Shown: positions 43,314-52,943, counted from the first letter of the stretch. The stretch: 64,000 bases of DNA from Thalassospira sp. MCCC 1A01148 (GCF_001613795.1 NZ_LPVZ01000020.1:1364001-1428000); one strand, 5' to 3'. Translations and numbers: made by a program. Notes: a model not told the origin generated them from the sequence alone.

Positions 43314-44330
43314 ATGGAACCGACATTTACCGATTTTCTGATCCCGGAACCTGCGTTTTTCGGGCCGCTTTTTACCATGCTGGTGCTGGCGCTGGTGTTG
43401 GACGCGGTGTTTGGTGACTTCCCATGGCTGTTTTCGCGGATCGGACACCCCGTCGTCTGGGTCGGCAATCTGATCGCGTGGTTCGAAAGACGCCTGAACC
43501 GCCCAGATCGCAGCAATGCCGATCGGTTACTTCGTGGGACTGTTACCAGTCTGGCTGTCATTGCCGTTGCGGCCGCAGCTGGTGGCCTGGTTCAGTTTGT
43601 TTCCTCAATTGGCGACGTTTTCAGGGCACCAGAAGTTTTTTTGGTCGCGGTTTTGATTGCACAAAAGGGCCTTTATCAACACGTAAAGGCTGTATCGGCT
43701 GCGCTCAAGAAAGATGGCATTGCTGGCGGCCGCAAAGCGGTTTCAATGATTGTCGGACGCAATCCCGATACGCTTGATGAGGCCGGGGTCAGCCGGGCAG
43801 CGATTGAAAGCTGTGCTGAAAACTTTTCTGACGGGGTGGTCGCCCCGCTGTTCTGGTATGTGGTTGGCGGGCCGATTGGTATTTGCGCCTACAAGGCGAT
43901 CAACACGCTTGATTCGATGATTGGTCATCGCAACCAGCGCTATCTTTATTTCGGGCGCTTCGCCGCGCGCCTTGATGATGTCGCGAACTTTATCCCCGCA
44001 CGACTTGCCGGGGGCGTAATTTGTCTTGCCGCATTCATCGGGGGTAAAACCAGTGGCAAGGCTGCCTGGAAGACCATGCTGTCGGATGCCAAAAAACACA
44101 AATCCCCCAATGCCGGGTGGCAGGAAGCCGCCTTTGCCGGGGCACTTGAAATCGCCCTTGCCGGACCGCGCCAATATGGCAGCGAAGTGGTTGATGATCC
44201 CTATATCGGCAGTGGTCGCGGCGATCTTGCCGCAAGCGATATCGACCGTGCATTGCGGCTTTTCACCACATCGTGTCTGATCAACGGTGCCTGGCCAGTT
44301 ATTCTTAAAGTGATCTGGGTCGGATTATGA
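43314..44330 (+). CDS. cbiB: Adenosylcobinamide-phosphate synthase
   Basis: 338 aa, a multi-spanning membrane protein. It attaches aminopropanol phosphate to adenosylcobyric acid (CobD in the Pseudomonas naming). Signature stretches are LVLDAVFGDFPWLFSRIGHP, VVWVGNLIAWFERRLN, SMIVGRNPDTLDEAGVSRAA, ESCAENFSDGVVAPLFWYVV, GGPIGICAYKAINTLDSMIG and GPRQYGSEVVDDPYIGSGRG. It is divergent from cbiX. Its stop overlaps the ATG of a frameshifted nucleotidyltransferase-like gene. Confidence 0.95.
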   Translation: MEPTFTDFLIPEPAFFGPLFTMLVLALVLDAVFGDFPWLFSRIGHPVVWVGNLIAWFERRLNRPDRSNADRLLRGTVTSLAVIAVAAAAGGLVQFVSSIGDVFRAPEVFLVAVLIAQKGLYQHVKAVSAALKKDGIAGGRKAVSMIVGRNPDTLDEAGVSRAAIESCAENFSDGVVAPLFWYVVGGPIGICAYKAINTLDSMIGHRNQRYLYFGRFAARLDDVANFIPARLAGGVICLAAFIGGKTSGKAAWKTMLSDAKKHKSPNAGWQEAAFAGALEIALAGPRQYGSEVVDDPYIGSGRGDLAASDIDRALRLFTTSCLINGAWPVILKVIWVGL

Positions 44331-44961
44331 GTGCCGGTCAACGCGCCAATGAAATTCCGTTGGGCTGTGAGTTCCTTGAAGGCATCCTGCAAAACCGGAC
44401 CAACCAAATCATTCTTGATCGGTTTTCAGTTTTCGGGATTGAAGACTGGTGGCTGACCGCCGGATGTATTGCCCAAACCATCTGAAACTCAAGGCCAATC
44501 GCGTCCCGGAATCTGATATTGCCGACTATGATCTTTTTTATTTTGATCCCGATACGACATGGTCTTCAGAAGATCGTGTGATCGTACAAGGGGCTGAATT
44601 GTTTTCCGATGTCGCGGCCGCGGTTGAAATCCGCAATCAGGCGCGTGTGCCGATCTGGTATCCGGAAAAATTCGGTGTGCCGTATGGTGCGGTAAGTGCT
44701 GCCAGTGACGGGATTGATCGCTTTGCCTATCAGACAAGTGCGATTGGCGTGCGCAAGGATGCGGACAAAGACGGTATTGATGCCTATCGCATATATGCAC
44801 CATTTGGTCTGTCGGCCGTGATGGAAGGTCGGGTTATCCCAAACACGGCTCTACCGGTAAAAACGGTCTATGAGGCCAAGGTTGCCCGGTGGCAAACAAT
44901 CTGGCCGGATCTGATGATCTCGCCCTGGCCGGAAAAGAACGGTTTGGGGCACGATGATTAA
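44327..44961 (+). pseudogene. Frameshifted nucleotidyltransferase-like gene (COG3575-like)
   Basis: From ATG 44327 (overlapping the cbiB stop) a 52-codon frame ends at TGA 44483-44485 after GIEDWWLTAGCIAQTI. The rest of the family-like protein continues one frame over (KLKANRVPESDIADYDLFYF, then YAPFGLSAVMEGRVIPN) to 44961. Adding one G after 44484 (TGA to TGGA) would join the halves as AQTIWKLKANR, giving about 211 aa. The D-Y-D-L-F-Y-F-D-P acidic motif is the metal site of these nucleotidyltransferases. Real loss, sequence error or programmed shift cannot be told apart. A GTG at 44449 could still make the last 170 residues. Confidence 0.75.
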
Positions 44962-46430
44962 TCGTTGCCCTTGTTCATCCGGGCGATGGTCGATGTGGTG
45001 GAAAAGCCGTCTTCAAGATTGGCCAGAACCACTTTGCCGCCATAGGCCTGAACGATTTCGGCCCCAACAACCTTATCAATGGTGTAATCCGCGCCCTTGA
45101 CCAGAATGTCTGGCTTGATCGCCGAGATCAGTTCAATCGGCGTGTCCTCACCAAAGATCACCACCCCACTGACGGTTTCAAGCGATCCGAGCACGGCCGC
45201 ACGTGCGGCTTCGGATTGAACCGGTCGTGCGTCACCCTTGAGGCGTTTGACCGACGCGTCGGAATTCAGCCCGACGATCAAACGGTCGCAACTTGCGCTT
45301 GCCTGTTTGAGCAGGCTGAGATGCCCCGGATGCAGCAGATCAAAGCAGCCATTGGTAAAGCCGACTGTGTATCCCTTGCGCCGCCAGCGTTCTGCACGAT
45401 CAACCATGCGATCAAGCGGCATCAGTTTCGCTTCCCCGATCATCAGGTCATGATGATGCAGGGTGGAAATGAGCTCGTCAGGGTAAACAACTGCGGTCCC
45501 GATCTTGCCAACCACGATCCCTGCGGCAACATTGGCAATGCGTGCGGCATCGGCAAGGCTTGATCCTGCTGCCACAGCTGATGCAAGGCAGGCCACCACC
45601 GTGTCGCCAGCGCCGGAAACGTCAAAGACTTCGCGCGCTTCGGTTGGCAGATGCAAAGCCTCGCCATCTTTGGTGACAAGGGTCATGCCATCCTGGCTGC
45701 GGGTAAGCAGAACGTTTTCTATGCCGCATTCAGTGATAATCTTGGTCGCGGCGGCGACAGCATCTTCGTCGCTATTTACGGCAATACCGGTTGCGGCTTC
45801 GGCTTCTGCGCGGTTCGGTGTGACCACCGTTGCCCCGCGATAGATACTGTAATCACTACCTTTGGGGTCGACAATGATCGGCTTGCCCGCGCTACGCGCT
45901 GCTTCGATTGCAGCGGCCACGACATCGGCATGCAAGACACCCTTGCCGTAGTCAGACAGGATGATCGCCGCGACATCCGGTGCCAGTTGCCCTGCCAAAG
46001 CGGACAGGTTGCTGATGGTGGCTGGCGCGATGTCGCCGGTCGTTTCATTATCAGATCGCAACAATTGCTGCCCGCCCGCGATATAGCGGGTTTTGATCGT
46101 TGTCGGACGGTTGCGCTCGGTCTGGATATAGGGCTCAACGCCTTTGTCATGTGCGACATATTCCATGACTTCCCGACCGGGCAGATCATCCCCAACAAGC
46201 GACAGGAACTGAACGGATGCGCCAAGGGCCGTGGCATTGCGTGTGACGTTGCCCGCCCCGCCCAGCATTGCACTTTCGCGCTCAACCCGGATGACCGGAA
46301 TGGGGGCTTCGGGCGAGATGCGCGTGACTGATCCATAAACAAACCGGTCAAGCATGACATCACCAATGCACAGGACCTTGGCGTCGGTCAGTTGTTCAAC
46401 CTGTTGGGCCAGATGGCTAAGATCGGTCAT
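44958..46430 (-). CDS. hldE: Bifunctional heptose-7-phosphate kinase / heptose-1-phosphate adenylyltransferase
   Basis: 490 aa. HldE makes ADP-glycero-manno-heptose for the LPS core, together with GmhA. The N-terminal PfkB/ribokinase-like domain (about 10-320) includes ESAMLGGAGNVTRNATALGA and VFDVSGAGDTVVACLA, where Asp is the catalytic base. The C-terminal nucleotidyltransferase (about 350-490) opens with GFTNGCFDLLHPGHLSLLKQ. It faces the frameshifted gene with a 4-base overlap of stops. It lies 54 bases after gmhA in a uxs-gmhA-hldE operon. Confidence 0.96.
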   Translation of the reverse strand: MTDLSHLAQQVEQLTDAKVLCIGDVMLDRFVYGSVTRISPEAPIPVIRVERESAMLGGAGNVTRNATALGASVQFLSLVGDDLPGREVMEYVAHDKGVEPYIQTERNRPTTIKTRYIAGGQQLLRSDNETTGDIAPATISNLSALAGQLAPDVAAIILSDYGKGVLHADVVAAAIEAARSAGKPIIVDPKGSDYSIYRGATVVTPNRAEAEAATGIAVNSDEDAVAAATKIITECGIENVLLTRSQDGMTLVTKDGEALHLPTEAREVFDVSGAGDTVVACLASAVAAGSSLADAARIANVAAGIVVGKIGTAVVYPDELISTLHHHDLMIGEAKLMPLDRMVDRAERWRRKGYTVGFTNGCFDLLHPGHLSLLKQASASCDRLIVGLNSDASVKRLKGDARPVQSEAARAAVLGSLETVSGVVIFGEDTPIELISAIKPDILVKGADYTIDKVVGAEIVQAYGGKVVLANLEDGFSTTSTIARMNKGND

Positions 46431-46484
46431 GGTCGCAATTCTTTATTCTGTCAGAGTATTGAGGCGACTTTGGCAGTCTGCCAG

Positions 46485-47069
46485 TTATTTTTTCGTCAGG
46501 CCAAGCGTGTGTTCAAGGGCGCCGACCAACATCTGGCCAATCTGGATATGCATTTCCTGAATGCGCGCGGTGGTGTTGCTGGGAACGATCATCAGCGGGT
46601 CGCACAGACCAACCATGTCGCCACCTGTCTTGCCAGTCCAGCCGGTTGCAATCAGACCCATTTCCCTGGCCTTTGCCAGACCAAGATTGACGTTCTTGCT
46701 GTTACCGGATGTTGAAATGCCAATTGCAACGTCATCGGGGTTCCCAAGCGCCTCGATCTGACGTGAAAACAGGTGATCAAACCCGAAATCATTGCCGATC
46801 GCGGTCAGGGCAGAGCTATCGGTGGTCAGTGCGATTGCCGGAAGCGCGCGACGGTCATTGATATAGCGGACCGTGAATTCGGTGGCGATATGCTGCGCGT
46901 CGGCAGCCGACCCACCATTGCCAAAGAACAGCAGTTTATTGCCGTCATTAAGCGCATCGGTGCAAATCTCGACCAGTTCGATAAAGGCATCGCGCGTGGC
47001 TTCGCGAGTCTTGTTGACCAGATCAAGATGCTCGTCAAACTCACTGTCGAAAAAGGCTTTAATATCCAT
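46485..47069 (-). CDS. gmhA: Phosphoheptose isomerase
   Basis: 194 aa. GmhA converts sedoheptulose 7-phosphate to D-glycero-D-manno-heptose 7-phosphate, the substrate of HldE. The SIS fold shows LLFFGNGGSAADAQHIATEF (about 47), AIGISTSGNSKNVNLGLAKA and QEMHIQIGQMLVGALEHTLG near the end, with metal/catalytic His and Glu. It lies directly downstream of the UDP-xylose synthase-like gene. Confidence 0.95.
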   Translation of the reverse strand: MDIKAFFDSEFDEHLDLVNKTREATRDAFIELVEICTDALNDGNKLLFFGNGGSAADAQHIATEFTVRYINDRRALPAIALTTDSSALTAIGNDFGFDHLFSRQIEALGNPDDVAIGISTSGNSKNVNLGLAKAREMGLIATGWTGKTGGDMVGLCDPLMIVPSNTTARIQEMHIQIGQMLVGALEHTLGLTKK

Positions 47070-47100
47070 GGGTAATTCAGGTCCTGCTCGCTAAGTCGTC

Positions 47101-48057
47101 TCAGCCGTGTGTTGCAATCAGATCACGGAAATATTCAATAGTTGATCCGAGGCCAGCTTCAAGTTTCACGGTCGGTTCCCAGCCATCAAGACTTTTGCGC
47201 GCAAAGGTAATGTCGGGTTTGCGCTGCAGCGGGTCATCCGCCGGAAGGTCCTTGAAGATCAGCTTGGACTTGGCACCGGTCATTTCGATCACACGTTCGG
47301 CCAGTTCGCGAATAGTGATTTCATGCGGATTGCCAAGGTTTATCGGGCCAGTAATGGTCTTGTCGGTCGCCATCAGGCGCACAAAGCCCTCAATCAGATC
47401 CGTGTAGAAGCAGAACGAGCGGGTTTGCTCGCCATTGCCATAAATCGTGATGTCCTCGCCATGCAGCGCCTGAATGATAAAATTCGATACAACCCTGCCA
47501 TCCTGCGGATGCATGCGCGGGCCATAGGTATTGAAGATCCGGGCGACCTTGATGTCCAGGCCATGCTGGCGATGGTAATCAAAGAACAGCGTCTCCGCGC
47601 AACGCTTGCCTTCATCATAGCAGGCGCGCGGGCCAATCGGGTTGACGTTGCCACGGTAATCTTCGGTCTGTGGATGGACTTCCGGATCGCCATAAACTTC
47701 GCTGGTTGAAGCCTGGAAAATCTTTGCGCCAACACGTTTGGCAAGGCCAAGCATATTGATCGCACCATGCACGCTGGTTTTCGTGGTCTGGACCGGATCA
47801 TGTTGATAATGGATCGGTGATGCCGGGCAGGCGAGATTGTAGATCTCGTCTACCTCAAGATAGAGCGGAAAGGTAACGTCGTGGCGCATCAACTCGAAAT
47901 GCGGCTTGTCGAGGAGATGAACGATGTTGTCCTTGGTGCCGGTAAAGAAATTGTCGACGCATAAAACATCGTTGCCTTCTTCAAGCAGGCGTTCACATAA
48001 ATGAGAACCAAGGAAACCTGCGCCACCGGTTACCAAAACGCGCTTGCGTCGCCACAT
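47101..48057 (-). CDS. UDP-glucuronate decarboxylase / UDP-xylose synthase-like
   Basis: 318 aa, extended SDR fold. [20 protein letters not shown] is the NAD loop, and [20 protein letters not shown] plus [13 protein letters not shown] gives Tyr-x3-Lys. [20 protein letters not shown] and [20 protein letters not shown] match UXS enzymes, which make UDP-xylose from UDP-glucuronate. The operon with gmhA and hldE points to a surface sugar. Other UDP-sugar epimerases cannot be excluded from motifs alone. Confidence 0.88.
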   Translation of the reverse strand: MWRRKRVLVTGGAGFLGSHLCERLLEEGNDVLCVDNFFTGTKDNIVHLLDKPHFELMRHDVTFPLYLEVDEIYNLACPASPIHYQHDPVQTTKTSVHGAINMLGLAKRVGAKIFQASTSEVYGDPEVHPQTEDYRGNVNPIGPRACYDEGKRCAETLFFDYHRQHGLDIKVARIFNTYGPRMHPQDGRVVSNFIIQALHGEDITIYGNGEQTRSFCFYTDLIEGFVRLMATDKTITGPINLGNPHEITIRELAERVIEMTGAKSKLIFKDLPADDPLQRKPDITFARKSLDGWEPTVKLEAGLGSTIEYFRDLIATHG

Positions 48058-48290
48058 ATCGTCTTTAACCTTATCGCTCTGATATCAAAACGGGCTGAAA
48101 CTAGCAGCTTGGTTGGTGGAAAGCTACGACTTATCTATTGGTCGACATGTCTGAAATTGCCCGATATTCGCGTTTGGTTTCAATATCCATGAATGCTAAA
48201 TACATAACCTGTTAATGGACCGGCGTTATCGTGGTTCGGGCAGATTAGCGGCTGTTACTCCGTCAAAACAATCTTCTGGTTATTGCATTT

Positions 48291-49520
48291 ATGTCTGATA
48301 GCTCAATTCCATCGCCCGAAGCCTTCCTCGTTGACTATGTGCGACGCCTTGAGCGGCGCAAGGAAGGCGTTGGTGCGATTCATGTGCATTTTTCCAAATT
48401 GTTGCCGTTTAACCGCCGCGACCATCACATCAGGACTGCGATTACTGCCTTTGAAGAAATTGTACCGGAAGTAACCGGTCGCATTTTTACGCTGTCAAAC
48501 CAGGACCTGATTTTCATCTTTGATGCTGCTGAGATGGACGAGGTGAATGCGGTCATTTTCCGCCTGAAGTTCCTGTTCAATGACGATCCGCTGATCAGCG
48601 ATGGCAAGGATGAAAGCGGCGCGCCAGCAACCTTCACCGACTATTACGATGTCGGCCAGCAATATAAGGAATTCCTGCATCTGACGCAGATGCTGGTGCG
48701 CGCGAATGCCAATCGCCCGAAGGTGGTAAGCAAGGCGGCTGAGCGTCACAATGACCATCCGGAACTTAGCGATGACCGTGCGCCACTGACGCCAAAGATC
48801 CTTGGCCGGATTGATGAATCCCTGCGCCGGGCCGATTTGTCCAACCTGATGCGCCGTCAGGCGATCTGTGCCGTGGTTGGTGATGCCCATCCGACACCGG
48901 TTTTCCATGAATTGTTCATTTCAATCAAGGATCTGCAGGAAACCCTGCTGCCCGATGTCAATGTGTTGTCAAACCGTTGGCTGTTTCAGCATCTGACAGA
49001 AATTCTTGATCGACGCATGCTGTCGCTTTTAACGCGCTCCAATGATGCATCGGTGACCGGCTCTGTCAGTATCAATCTGAACGTATCAACATTGCTGTCC
49101 CCGGACTTCCTGACATTTGACAGTAACGTCAAGGCAGGTCAGCGCGGAACAATCGTTCTGGAACTTCAGAAGATCGATATTTTTGCTGATTTGGGTGCAT
49201 TCTTCTTTGCACGGGATTTCTGTCGGGATCGCGGTTACCGCATCTGCATTGATGGCATCAGTTATCTGTCGCTGCCCTATATCAATCGTAACAAGCTTGG
49301 CGTTGATATGATTAAGATGCTGTGGGATCCGGAAATGGAAAACATGGATGAAGAGCATCGCGAAGCCATGCGTGCGGCCGTGGCCGAGTCAGGTGACACC
49401 CGGGTCATTCTGTGTCGTTGCGATGATGAACGTGCCATCAAGTTTGGTCATTCGATCAATATCACCATGTTCCAGGGCCGCCATGTGGAGCATCTGATGA
49501 ACGAACGAACAAAAAAATAG
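48291..49520 (+). CDS. Degenerate GGDEF/EAL-like protein
   Basis: 409 aa. The first half (about 20-140: GAIHVHFSKLLPFNRRDHHI, then GRIFTLSNQDLIFIFDAA) is a possible GGDEF-like fold without GGDEF. The second half (about 225-400: LFQHLTEILDRRMLSLLTRS, VSINLNVSTLLSPDFLTFD, IVLELQKIDIFADLGAFFFA, GYRICIDGISYLSLPYINRN) follows the beta/alpha order of EAL domains but lacks the EAL motif and the metal acidic residues. It is probably a catalytically inactive c-di-GMP- or protein-binding regulator. It is a single gene between uxs and cobT, on the opposite strand to both. Confidence 0.6.
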   Translation: MSDSSIPSPEAFLVDYVRRLERRKEGVGAIHVHFSKLLPFNRRDHHIRTAITAFEEIVPEVTGRIFTLSNQDLIFIFDAAEMDEVNAVIFRLKFLFNDDPLISDGKDESGAPATFTDYYDVGQQYKEFLHLTQMLVRANANRPKVVSKAAERHNDHPELSDDRAPLTPKILGRIDESLRRADLSNLMRRQAICAVVGDAHPTPVFHELFISIKDLQETLLPDVNVLSNRWLFQHLTEILDRRMLSLLTRSNDASVTGSVSINLNVSTLLSPDFLTFDSNVKAGQRGTIVLELQKIDIFADLGAFFFARDFCRDRGYRICIDGISYLSLPYINRNKLGVDMIKMLWDPEMENMDEEHREAMRAAVAESGDTRVILCRCDDERAIKFGHSINITMFQGRHVEHLMNERTKK

Positions 49521-49542
49521 CGCCGGAAACGCGACGCTATTT
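49511..49542. terminator. Bidirectional terminator, EAL-like gene / cobT
   Basis: AAATAGCG (49515-49522) and CGCTATTT (49535-49542) are perfect 8-bp arms. On the minus strand the stem is followed by TTTTTTTG, so it is mostly the cobT terminator. It overlaps the stop of the plus-strand gene. Confidence 0.8.
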
Positions 49543-49567
49543 GGTTCTTGTGATGACAACAGCTGGC

Positions 49568-50602
49568 TCAGGCGCCGTCCTTGCCATCAATTCCCGCCTT
49601 TTCAAATGTCGCCATACCGGTGTGACATTCAGCAGCCGCCCGCAAAAGCGGAATAGCAAGTGCTGCCCCCGATCCTTCGCCAAGGCGCATGCCGAAATCA
49701 ATCAGCGCCTGCTTGCCCAGTTTATCAATCAGACGGGTGTGGCCCGGCTCTGCCGATACATGCCCGATCAGGCAATGATCAAGTGCATCGGCACGCATAG
49801 CTGCCAAAACCGCGCCTGCGGCACATGAAACATAACCATCCAGCAAAACCGGAACCCGCGAAAAGCGTGCCGCAATGATCGCACCGGCCATGGCCGCAAT
49901 TTCACGTCCCCCGACACAGCGCAGAACATCCAAACCGTCATGCATCTGGTTCTTGTGCAGAATGATTGCGTCACCCACAACACGCGTTTTGCGGTCAAGG
50001 GTTGTGTCATCAATCCCGGTACCGCGACCAGTCCAGTCGCCTGCATTCCCGCCATAAAGCGCGTGGGCGATGGCGGCGGCCGACGTAGTGTTGCCAATGC
50101 CCATTTCGCCGGGCACAAAAAGATCCAGTCCCTTTTCGATGGCGCTCATGCCAAAGGCCATCGCTTCGGCACAGCCCTCGTCATCCATCGCAGGTTCATT
50201 GGCAAAATCGTTTGTCGGCACTTCAAGTGCGACTTCCATAACGCGAAGTTCTGCATCGACAGACTTGCAGATCTGGTTGATTGCGGCCCCGCCGTTAATA
50301 AAGTTCTCGACCATCTGCTGGTTAACACTGGCCGGGAAGGCCGAAACGCCCTGTGCAACAACACCATGACTGCCGGCAAAGACCGTAACACGGGGGCGTG
50401 ACATGCGCGGGCGCGATGTTCCCTGCCACCCGGCGAGCCACATGCTGAAATCTTCAAGTCGGCCAAGCGATCCCGCAGGTTTGGTCAATGTTGGTTCGCG
50501 TTCGGCGACGGCGGCCTGTGCATCCTGATCGACATCGGGAAGTTCGGCCAGCAGGGCGCGAATTTCCTCAAGGTTTTGTGGCGGGTGTTTCGGGTTGAAC
50601 AT
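49568..50602 (-). CDS. cobT: Nicotinate-nucleotide-dimethylbenzimidazole phosphoribosyltransferase
   Basis: 344 aa. CobT makes alpha-ribazole phosphate for the lower ligand (CobU in the Pseudomonas naming). The family stretches are KPAGSLGRLEDFSMWLAGWQ, FAGSHGVVAQGVSAFPASVN, GEMGIGNTTSAAAIAHALYG (substrate loop, about 170) and LRCVGGREIAAMAGAIIAAR. The C-terminal catalytic Glu is not assigned. It is divergent from cobS, and the gap between them (50603-50774) probably holds both promoters. Confidence 0.95.
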   Translation of the reverse strand: MFNPKHPPQNLEEIRALLAELPDVDQDAQAAVAEREPTLTKPAGSLGRLEDFSMWLAGWQGTSRPRMSRPRVTVFAGSHGVVAQGVSAFPASVNQQMVENFINGGAAINQICKSVDAELRVMEVALEVPTNDFANEPAMDDEGCAEAMAFGMSAIEKGLDLFVPGEMGIGNTTSAAAIAHALYGGNAGDWTGRGTGIDDTTLDRKTRVVGDAIILHKNQMHDGLDVLRCVGGREIAAMAGAIIAARFSRVPVLLDGYVSCAAGAVLAAMRADALDHCLIGHVSAEPGHTRLIDKLGKQALIDFGMRLGEGSGAALAIPLLRAAAECHTGMATFEKAGIDGKDGA

Positions 50603-50774
50603 GTGGGTCTCCGGCTGGCGGCAAAGGTGCCTGGGGTCCTGACGGTAGTGTGTTCCGCTTGGCTTCCGGGATGGGAATGATTAGGCTCGGAAACCAGTTG
50701 TCTAAGACGGCTCAGAAAGTCAGCCCAAACTAGGCCCGGGCGTGGCAGATTGCCAGTTTGAAAATCGGAAATTT

Positions 50775-51623
50775 ATGATATCCAAAGATCATAACCAAAA
50801 CGAAACAAATATGCAAAGCGCAGATTTATCGAAAAATGAGGACGCGGACGCCGCCGTTGACGCACCAGTAAAGACATCTGTGATTTCTGATTTCTGGCGT
50901 GCCTTGGCCTTGCTAAGCCGTGTGCCGGTGCATGGAATTGACGATTTCCGCGCCGAGCTGATTGCAAGATCCGTCTGGTCCTGGCCACTGGTTGGTTTGT
51001 TGCTGGCTGGATTTGCCATGCTGCCAGCGATGCTGGTTTATCAATTGACGGAAAATATCCTGATATTCGCGATCATTGCCCTGGCAGGCATGGTGCTTCT
51101 GACTGGCTGCATGCACGAAGACGGCATGGCTGACTGCGCGGACGGATTTGGTGGTGGGTTTGAACGTGCGCGCAAACTGGAAATCATGCGTGACAGTCAA
51201 ATCGGTACCTATGGTGTCGTCGCCCTGGTCTTGTGTTTCGGGCTGCGACTTGTCCTGATGTCTGTGGCCGGTGACGGCGGGCAGGCTGCGATCCTGTTTC
51301 TGGTTATGGCGATATCATCGCGTGCAGCCATGCCGATCGTGATGCATATCCTGCCCCCGGCGCGTAACGACGGTTTGGGCAAAGGTGCGGGAACACCAAG
51401 TCTGATGATGGTCGGGCTCGCGGTACTCCTCGCAGCGATCCTGGCGTTCGTTTTGACGGGTTTGACCACAACCGTTGTGGTTCTGGCTGGTGCGTTTTTG
51501 GCTGTTGGTCTTGTGGCGATGGTGGCGAAATGGCAAATCGGTGGCCAGACGGGTGATGTTTTGGGCGCAACCCAGTTGCTAAGCGAACTTTTTGTCGGAA
51601 TTGCCTTTGTCGCGGTCATCTGA
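50775..51623 (+). CDS. cobS: Cobalamin synthase (adenosylcobinamide-GDP ribazoletransferase)
   Basis: 282 aa from ATG 50775, with GGAAATTT just before it; GTG 50742 and ATG 50811 are alternatives. A membrane enzyme that joins activated cobinamide and alpha-ribazole in the last pathway steps (CobV in Pseudomonas). Typical blocks are FWRALALLSRVPVHGIDD, SVWSWPLVGLLLAGFAMLPA, MHEDGMADCADGFGGGFERA (metal site with acidic residues, about 115) and KLEIMRDSQIGTYGVVALVL. Six to seven hydrophobic helices follow. cobC lies 32 bases downstream. Confidence 0.94.
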   Translation: MISKDHNQNETNMQSADLSKNEDADAAVDAPVKTSVISDFWRALALLSRVPVHGIDDFRAELIARSVWSWPLVGLLLAGFAMLPAMLVYQLTENILIFAIIALAGMVLLTGCMHEDGMADCADGFGGGFERARKLEIMRDSQIGTYGVVALVLCFGLRLVLMSVAGDGGQAAILFLVMAISSRAAMPIVMHILPPARNDGLGKGAGTPSLMMVGLAVLLAAILAFVLTGLTTTVVVLAGAFLAVGLVAMVAKWQIGGQTGDVLGATQLLSELFVGIAFVAVI

Positions 51624-51655
51624 CGATCTGGGCAAGAAAAGGGGATACGAACCCA

Positions 51656-52258
51656 ATGAAAACAACAAGATGGTGGTTGGTGCGTCATGCCCCGGTCCAA
51701 AACCCCAAACGTCTGGTCTATGGCCAAAGTGACATGCCAGCGGATCTTTCCGATGAAAAGGCGATCAACACTCTTGCCCGGCAATTGCCAGTATCTGCGA
51801 CATGGGTGACCAGCCACCTGTCGCGTACACAGGATACGGCGCGTAGCCTGCAACGTTTCATGGAAGCAGACCATGCGTTGCAGGCAGAAAGCGGATTTGC
51901 CGAGCAGCACTTTGGTGACTGGGAGCTGCAGAACTGGAACGATTTGCCCAAGGGTGAAACAACGCGTTTCTGGACCGATTTTGCCCGACAGCACCCCCCT
52001 AAGGGTGAAAGTTTCGCCGATGTTGTCGGGCGTGTTGGTCCGGTCTTTTCCCGGTTAAATGATGCATTTGCCGGTCGCGATATCGTGGCTGTCATTCATG
52101 GCGGGACGGTGCGCGCCATATTGGCCAATGCCTTGGGCTTGTCGCTTGAAACGGCATTGGCGTTTCATGTCGATACGTTGGGTTTGACCAAACTTGAATT
52201 CATCGACGAGGTCGACGAACCCGGCTGGCGTGTGACCGCGGTCAATCAGCGATTTTAA
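51656..52258 (+). CDS. cobC: Alpha-ribazole phosphatase-like histidine phosphatase
   Basis: 200 aa. MKTTRWWLVRHAPVQNPKRL includes the RHG-like RHAP catalytic motif (His about 11). SHLSRTQDTARSLQRFM holds the second Arg; EQHFGDWELQNWNDLP and VAVIHGGTVRAILANAL complete the phosphoglycerate-mutase-like fold. Dephosphorylation of alpha-ribazole phosphate is likely given the position right after cobS. A general phosphatase cannot be excluded by sequence alone. Confidence 0.85.
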   Translation: MKTTRWWLVRHAPVQNPKRLVYGQSDMPADLSDEKAINTLARQLPVSATWVTSHLSRTQDTARSLQRFMEADHALQAESGFAEQHFGDWELQNWNDLPKGETTRFWTDFARQHPPKGESFADVVGRVGPVFSRLNDAFAGRDIVAVIHGGTVRAILANALGLSLETALAFHVDTLGLTKLEFIDEVDEPGWRVTAVNQRF

Positions 52259-52268
52259 GGTTTCGTCC

Positions 52269-52943
52269 CTAGGCGGATGCGAGTTCGATGTCCGATGCCA
52301 TGTCATCAAGCGCGTGTTCAGCCAGATAGCGGTCTACCATATCCGGCTCAAGGTCATGGTTTTCGCAAATATCGAATACATCGCGCAGATAGGCCTGATA
52401 ATACGGGACCGGTCGGCTGCGTGATTTGGCCCGCAATTTGGCGACATTCGGGAAATCTGCCGCAAAGGATGCGCTTTCGATTGCCTGAATGATGGTGTCG
52501 TCAATGATGGCAGCTGGCATACCGCAATAGGTTTTGCCACAGGCAGACAACATCTTGCTGGCAGTCGGAACGGATATGCCCGGCTGCGCAAGCAATTCGT
52601 TCAACTCATCGTTCCCGAAGTCGGAAATCGACATCAGCGTTACAAGCGTCGGCATATCGCGAACAAGCAGCGATAATGCGTTCACGCGAATGCCGCGTTC
52701 ATGGGACCAGATGATGGAGGCGATCACCCCCTTCGAGGCATCCTGAGCAAAAATTTCCCGAACGTCGCGCCGTGCCAGCGTGATTTCGCCCTCAATCGCA
52801 TATTCTTCCAGGAAGTCCTGAAAAGATCTGTCCGGACTGTTCAGGCGACCAAGCAATCCCAGCCACATGTCCTTGCGAGAGGAAGTGGTCCAGGTTGGCG
52901 CAGTCGACTGTCGGATTTTCAATAGGTGAGACCGTATAGCCAT
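52269..52943 (-). CDS. Unrecognised protein
   Basis: 224 aa, mostly helical and acidic. I do not recognise a family. A helical middle (SLLVRDMPTLVTLMSISDFG, NDELNELLAQPGISVPTASK) could be HEAT-like repeats. No signal peptide or membrane segment. It has only 10 bases between its stop and the cobC stop, and no nearby gene on its strand. The codon use and GC content look like its neighbours. Confidence 0.7.
   Translation of the reverse strand: MAIRSHLLKIRQSTAPTWTTSSRKDMWLGLLGRLNSPDRSFQDFLEEYAIEGEITLARRDVREIFAQDASKGVIASIIWSHERGIRVNALSLLVRDMPTLVTLMSISDFGNDELNELLAQPGISVPTASKMLSACGKTYCGMPAAIIDDTIIQAIESASFAADFPNVAKLRAKSRSRPVPYYQAYLRDVFDICENHDLEPDMVDRYLAEHALDDMASDIELASA

Noticed and set aside
44449-44961. 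Treating the 170-codon frame as a complete small gene
   Set aside because: The preceding frame supplies the missing N-terminus, and a one-base change joins them; a frameshifted gene explains more.
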